Below are positions 5,251 through 7,529 of a stretch of 7,529 bases of DNA, piece by piece (the first letter of the stretch is position 1; each line of letters starts with the position of its first letter). A program made the position numbers and the translations under genes. The DNA is from an uncultured delta proteobacterium (lineage in GTDB: Bacteria; RBG-13-61-14; DRUE01): contig CAIUDS010000085.1 in assembly GCA_903897985.1 (NCBI GenBank), forward strand, positions 1 to 7,529, given 5' to 3'. The notes below the pieces were generated by a model. That model saw nothing but the letters and a program-made list of their open reading frames with translations, ran no database searches and was not told where the DNA came from.

Positions 5251-6552
5251 CTATCGCCTCTTGCTGCCCTTTGATGAATTACAGTTCCTGCACATGAGCG
5301 CGGCATTTTCCAGTTCAGTTCGGCCGCCTTTAGTCCAAGGGTGAATATGATCAACTGTGAAATCCTCCCATTTCAATTTCCGATGGCATTTTTCACATTT
5401 CCTTTCGGATGCCATATTCCAAAGGATGCGCCGCTGTTCAGGGCTAAAAATTCTTTCCGAGTCCTTCCTTATGAATATTGACTCCAGCAATCCACTGAGG
5501 ATTTGTTCTCGCTTCTTACGCTGGCCGAAAGAGTCGGTCTGATGTTGAGTGGTGATCAAATAATCTCTATATAGCTCGTGCTCGGATTTGATGCCTTTCA
5601 CTCTTTTTTGAAGTTCCCTGACTTCATCAACTTTGGAGGCAAAAGCCGCCAAAAGGTCTCGCGCCAGCCGATTCCGCTTGGGATCGCTTAGTATCAGTCT
5701 TTCTTTCTCAAATTTCTGAACCAATGCCGCAAGCGTATAGAAATCCGAATGCTGTTTAAAAAGCCTGGTTGATTTCAATTCTTTGAACATCCTTTTAACT
5801 CTATTCAAAGCGCTTACGGTCGCGGCGGCCGCCTTGTCCAATTCCCTGCCTCGGATTGAGTCTTTTTCCATGACCTTATCCAGCATGGTTTTGGAAGCAA
5901 CTACATCCCCATGATCGGCTGAGACGATAAGCTCGCAGACTAGTTCAATATGCTTTTGGCGACTGATTTCATTCCTGCTGAAGATACCCAGAGATAGGAA
6001 GTATCGTTCATACCGCTTTGCGATTTGACTCGCCCTTTTTAAAAACTGGCACTTATAGTATTTTGCCTTTCTGCGTTCCTGCTTGGTCAAGGCTTTCCCG
6101 GTTGAATTGATTCTCACAAACAATTCGATGATATCGCTGGCATTTCCTGAAACCTCAATAGTCTGCAGTTCATATCCAGTGAAATGCGATTGTTGCTTCT
6201 TCCTTCTTAAGTAATTCCAATCAACCCATTCGGGCTTTTCCATATCGTGGAATTGCGATTTTGTATCGAAGCGGTAACCGCGCATTTCTCCCATGAACAT
6301 TAGAATAGATTCAATGCGCTGCTTTCCATCCAGCACGTCGTATATTAATTCCCCGTCTTCCTCCCTCTTATAAATGAAAATGGAGGGCAAGGGGTAGGTG
6401 CGCAATATCGAATCGATCAGTTTCCTTCGGTCCGATAGGGTCCATACTGATTCACGCTGGAATCCCGGCTCAAGGTTGAGCATCCCAGCGCCAAAATAGT
6501 GAACAATTTCTTGAATCGTTTTTGTGTCAGCTTTGTAAGTTATTGTTTCCAT
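5251..6552 (-). CDS. DUF262 (GmrS/SspE-type N domain) - HNH nuclease fusion
   Basis: The 433-aa product starts at ATG 6552, with GAGAGG 5 nt upstream; the frame extends further but runs into the kinase gene. The N-terminal DUF262 domain shows EPGFQR (28-33), W37 and VLDGKQR (73-79), equivalent to the DGQQR nucleotide-binding motif, then FVRINSTG (146-153). A helical middle (about 155-370) leads to a C-terminal HNH domain with zinc cysteines C386, C389, C421 and C424, and the core DHIHPW (401-406), GG (409-410), N416 and N425. DUF262 proteins include GmrSD and SspE, nucleotide-dependent nucleases that restrict phage with modified DNA or sense phosphorothioate marks. Here the nuclease is a classical HNH instead of DUF1524. 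A standalone anti-phage nuclease is likely but unproven. It starts 26 nt after the kinase stop and its codons are AT-richer than the flanks, suggesting acquisition. Confidence 0.87.
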   Translation of the reverse strand: METITYKADTKTIQEIVHYFGAGMLNLEPGFQRESVWTLSDRRKLIDSILRTYPLPSIFIYKREEDGELIYDVLDGKQRIESILMFMGEMRGYRFDTKSQFHDMEKPEWVDWNYLRRKKQQSHFTGYELQTIEVSGNASDIIELFVRINSTGKALTKQERRKAKYYKCQFLKRASQIAKRYERYFLSLGIFSRNEISRQKHIELVCELIVSADHGDVVASKTMLDKVMEKDSIRGRELDKAAAATVSALNRVKRMFKELKSTRLFKQHSDFYTLAALVQKFEKERLILSDPKRNRLARDLLAAFASKVDEVRELQKRVKGIKSEHELYRDYLITTQHQTDSFGQRKKREQILSGLLESIFIRKDSERIFSPEQRRILWNMASERKCEKCHRKLKWEDFTVDHIHPWTKGGRTELENAALMCRNCNSSKGSKRR

Positions 6553-6578
6553 TATAACCTCTCTTATCAAGAATTCGC

Positions 6579-6664
6579 TTATCTTCGCACATCCCCGCCC
6601 CGGCTCTTGATCACCTGCTCGACCTCGGTGCGGTTTGACCACCAGTAATCCCCGCGCATGCCCA
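6579..6664 (-). repeat. Direct repeat copy B: 3' tail of the KDG kinase in place
   Basis: These 86 bases are the last coding part of the kinase at 6579-7529 and are repeated, with 10 differences, at 4567-4652. The identity ends abruptly at the TAA stop on one side and at the TGGGCATGCGCGG block (6664-6652) on the other. They mark the outer edge of the cassette and, on the replacement-tail model, were brought in with it. Confidence 0.85.
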
Positions 6665-7529
6665 GTTTCATTGCGGAAGTGGCGATGCCGAATTTCAGGC
6701 CCAGCTCCAGGTCATCCTTCAGCCAGCCGAAGATCAGGCCGGCGGTGAAGGCGTCTCCGGCGCCGAGCCGGTCCACGGTCTCGGTGATGGGGTAGCCCAG
6801 CTCGAACAGGAGTTTCTTGCCGTCCCAAGCCATGGCGCCCTTGCCGCCCAGGGTCAGCACCGCGATTTCGGGATTGAACCTGTGTTTGAGCTCGCGCACA
6901 ACCGCCTCGGGCTCGCCCTTGATTTTGAACACCGTTTCCGCGTCCTCCCTGGTCAGGGTCAGGATCGAGCAGTCCTGGATCAAAGGCGTGAGCGCCCTTG
7001 CGGCCGCTTCCGGTTTCCAGAGTTTGGCGCGATAGTTGAGATCGAAGGACACTGGTGTCCCTTTTTTGAATGCTCGCTTCCTAGCCTCGGTTACCGCCTG
7101 CTTGCAGCTCGGAGACAATGCCGGCGTGATGCCGGTAAGATGGAGCACGCGGGTATTGAGCAGATACGCCCAGTCGAGCTCCGCCGCTTTTAATTTGGAA
7201 AGGGCTGAGCCCTTGCGGTCATAGAGCACCGCGCTCTAACGGGGCGGAGTGACGAATTCGAGATAGTAGGTCCCGGCGCGGTCGTCCGGAGTCCAGATGA
7301 TCCCCGAGGTATCCACCCCGTGCCGCCGGATGTCGGCCTCGATTCTGCGGCCGAGCGGGTTGTCGGTCAGCCGCGACACCCAAGCGGTCTTCATGCCCAG
7401 CCGCGCGAGCGCCACCGCGGTGTTGCTCTCGGTCCCGCCGGTGTGCAGGTCAACGCGGGTGGCGTTCTCCAGGCTCTGTCCGGCCCGGACCGAAATCCGG
7501 ACCATGGTCTCGCCGAAAGTGGTCAAATC
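6579..7529 (-). pseudogene. kdgK: 2-keto-3-deoxygluconate kinase (PfkB family), split by an in-frame TAG; 5' end beyond window
   Basis: One continuous frame of 317 codons runs from the window edge to a TAA at 6581-6579, broken only by TAG at 7238-7236 (codon 98 counted from 7529). Both halves align to one PfkB sugar kinase: TFGETMVR (4-11) and the substrate loop GGTESN (31-36) before the stop, then YDRKGSA, LHLTGITPALS, FDLNYRAKLW and the anion-hole/catalytic GAGDAF with D259 after it. This set is typical of 2-keto-3-deoxygluconate kinase, which makes KDPG for aldol cleavage. The residue replaced by the stop falls in PPR-x-SAVLYDR, where relatives usually have proline. The true start lies just outside the window; a TTG at 7526 is a poor candidate. 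With no other damage, the lesion is recent, a sequencing error, or read through. A GTG at 7229 lacks a good ribosome-binding site. Confidence 0.82.

Larger units (their letters stand above)
4653..6578. mobile_element. Candidate small integrated cassette (BrnTA + DUF262-HNH)
   Basis: This segment is bounded exactly by two copies of the kinase 3' tail in direct orientation (4567-4652 and 6579-6664). It contains only BrnT/BrnA genes and a DUF262-HNH gene, and the latter is visibly AT-richer than the catabolic genes outside. Removing it together with one tail would restore a kinase followed by REP units and then the hydroxyacid dehydrogenase. The pattern resembles elements that integrate into gene 3' ends and supply a replacement coding tail. 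No integrase, transposase or terminal inverted repeat is visible, so the mode of entry is inferred; homologous recombination with a related strain or loss of the integrase are alternatives. Confidence 0.5.

Noticed and set aside
6553..6642. N-terminal extension of the DUF262-HNH protein
   Set aside because: It would overlap the kinase tail and has no homology to DUF262 N-termini, while ATG 6552 has a good ribosome-binding site.
6579..7229. Treating 6579-7229 and 7236-7526 as two separate genes
   Set aside because: They are in the same frame, separated only by one TAG, and together make one full-length PfkB kinase.

Overview
The window is bacterial and every gene I can support lies on the minus strand, so biological order runs from high to low coordinates. 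Genes are tightly packed, with ATGA overlaps, clear Shine-Dalgarno sequences and mostly GC-rich codons. The radical SAM enzyme and several toxin-antitoxin genes would suit an anaerobic or uncultivated lineage, but I cannot assign a phylum.

The core is a sugar-acid (probably uronate) catabolic operon. In transcription order it is: a PfkB-type 2-keto-3-deoxygluconate kinase (7529-6579, 5' end outside the window, broken by one in-frame TAG), a CtBP-like D-2-hydroxyacid dehydrogenase (4496-3543), a radical SAM protein (3546-2257), a KduD-type short-chain dehydrogenase (2241-1483), and a DUF6282 amidohydrolase-like protein (816-1, 3' end outside the window). KduD makes 2-keto-3-deoxygluconate and the kinase phosphorylates it, so these two are consecutive steps. 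The roles of the other three are open.

Two blocks interrupt this operon. Between kduD and the DUF6282 gene sits a ribbon-helix-helix antitoxin/RelE-type toxin pair with its own promoter, a palindromic operator and a hairpin after the toxin. Between the kinase and the hydroxyacid dehydrogenase sits a roughly 1.9 kb insert, visibly AT-richer in its DUF262 part, carrying a BrnT/BrnA toxin-antitoxin pair and a DUF262-HNH nuclease gene.

The most striking observation is at the borders of that insert. The last 28 or so codons of the kinase gene occur twice: once as the real 3' end (6579-6664) and once as an orphan tail on the far side of the insert (4567-4652). The copies differ at 10 of 86 bases, mostly at synonymous positions, and both encode the same C-terminus ending at the same TAA. 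This is the pattern expected when an integrating element enters the 3' end of a gene, supplies a replacement coding tail and displaces the original (as prophage e14 does at icd). No integrase is present, so how this small defence-like cassette moves is unexplained.
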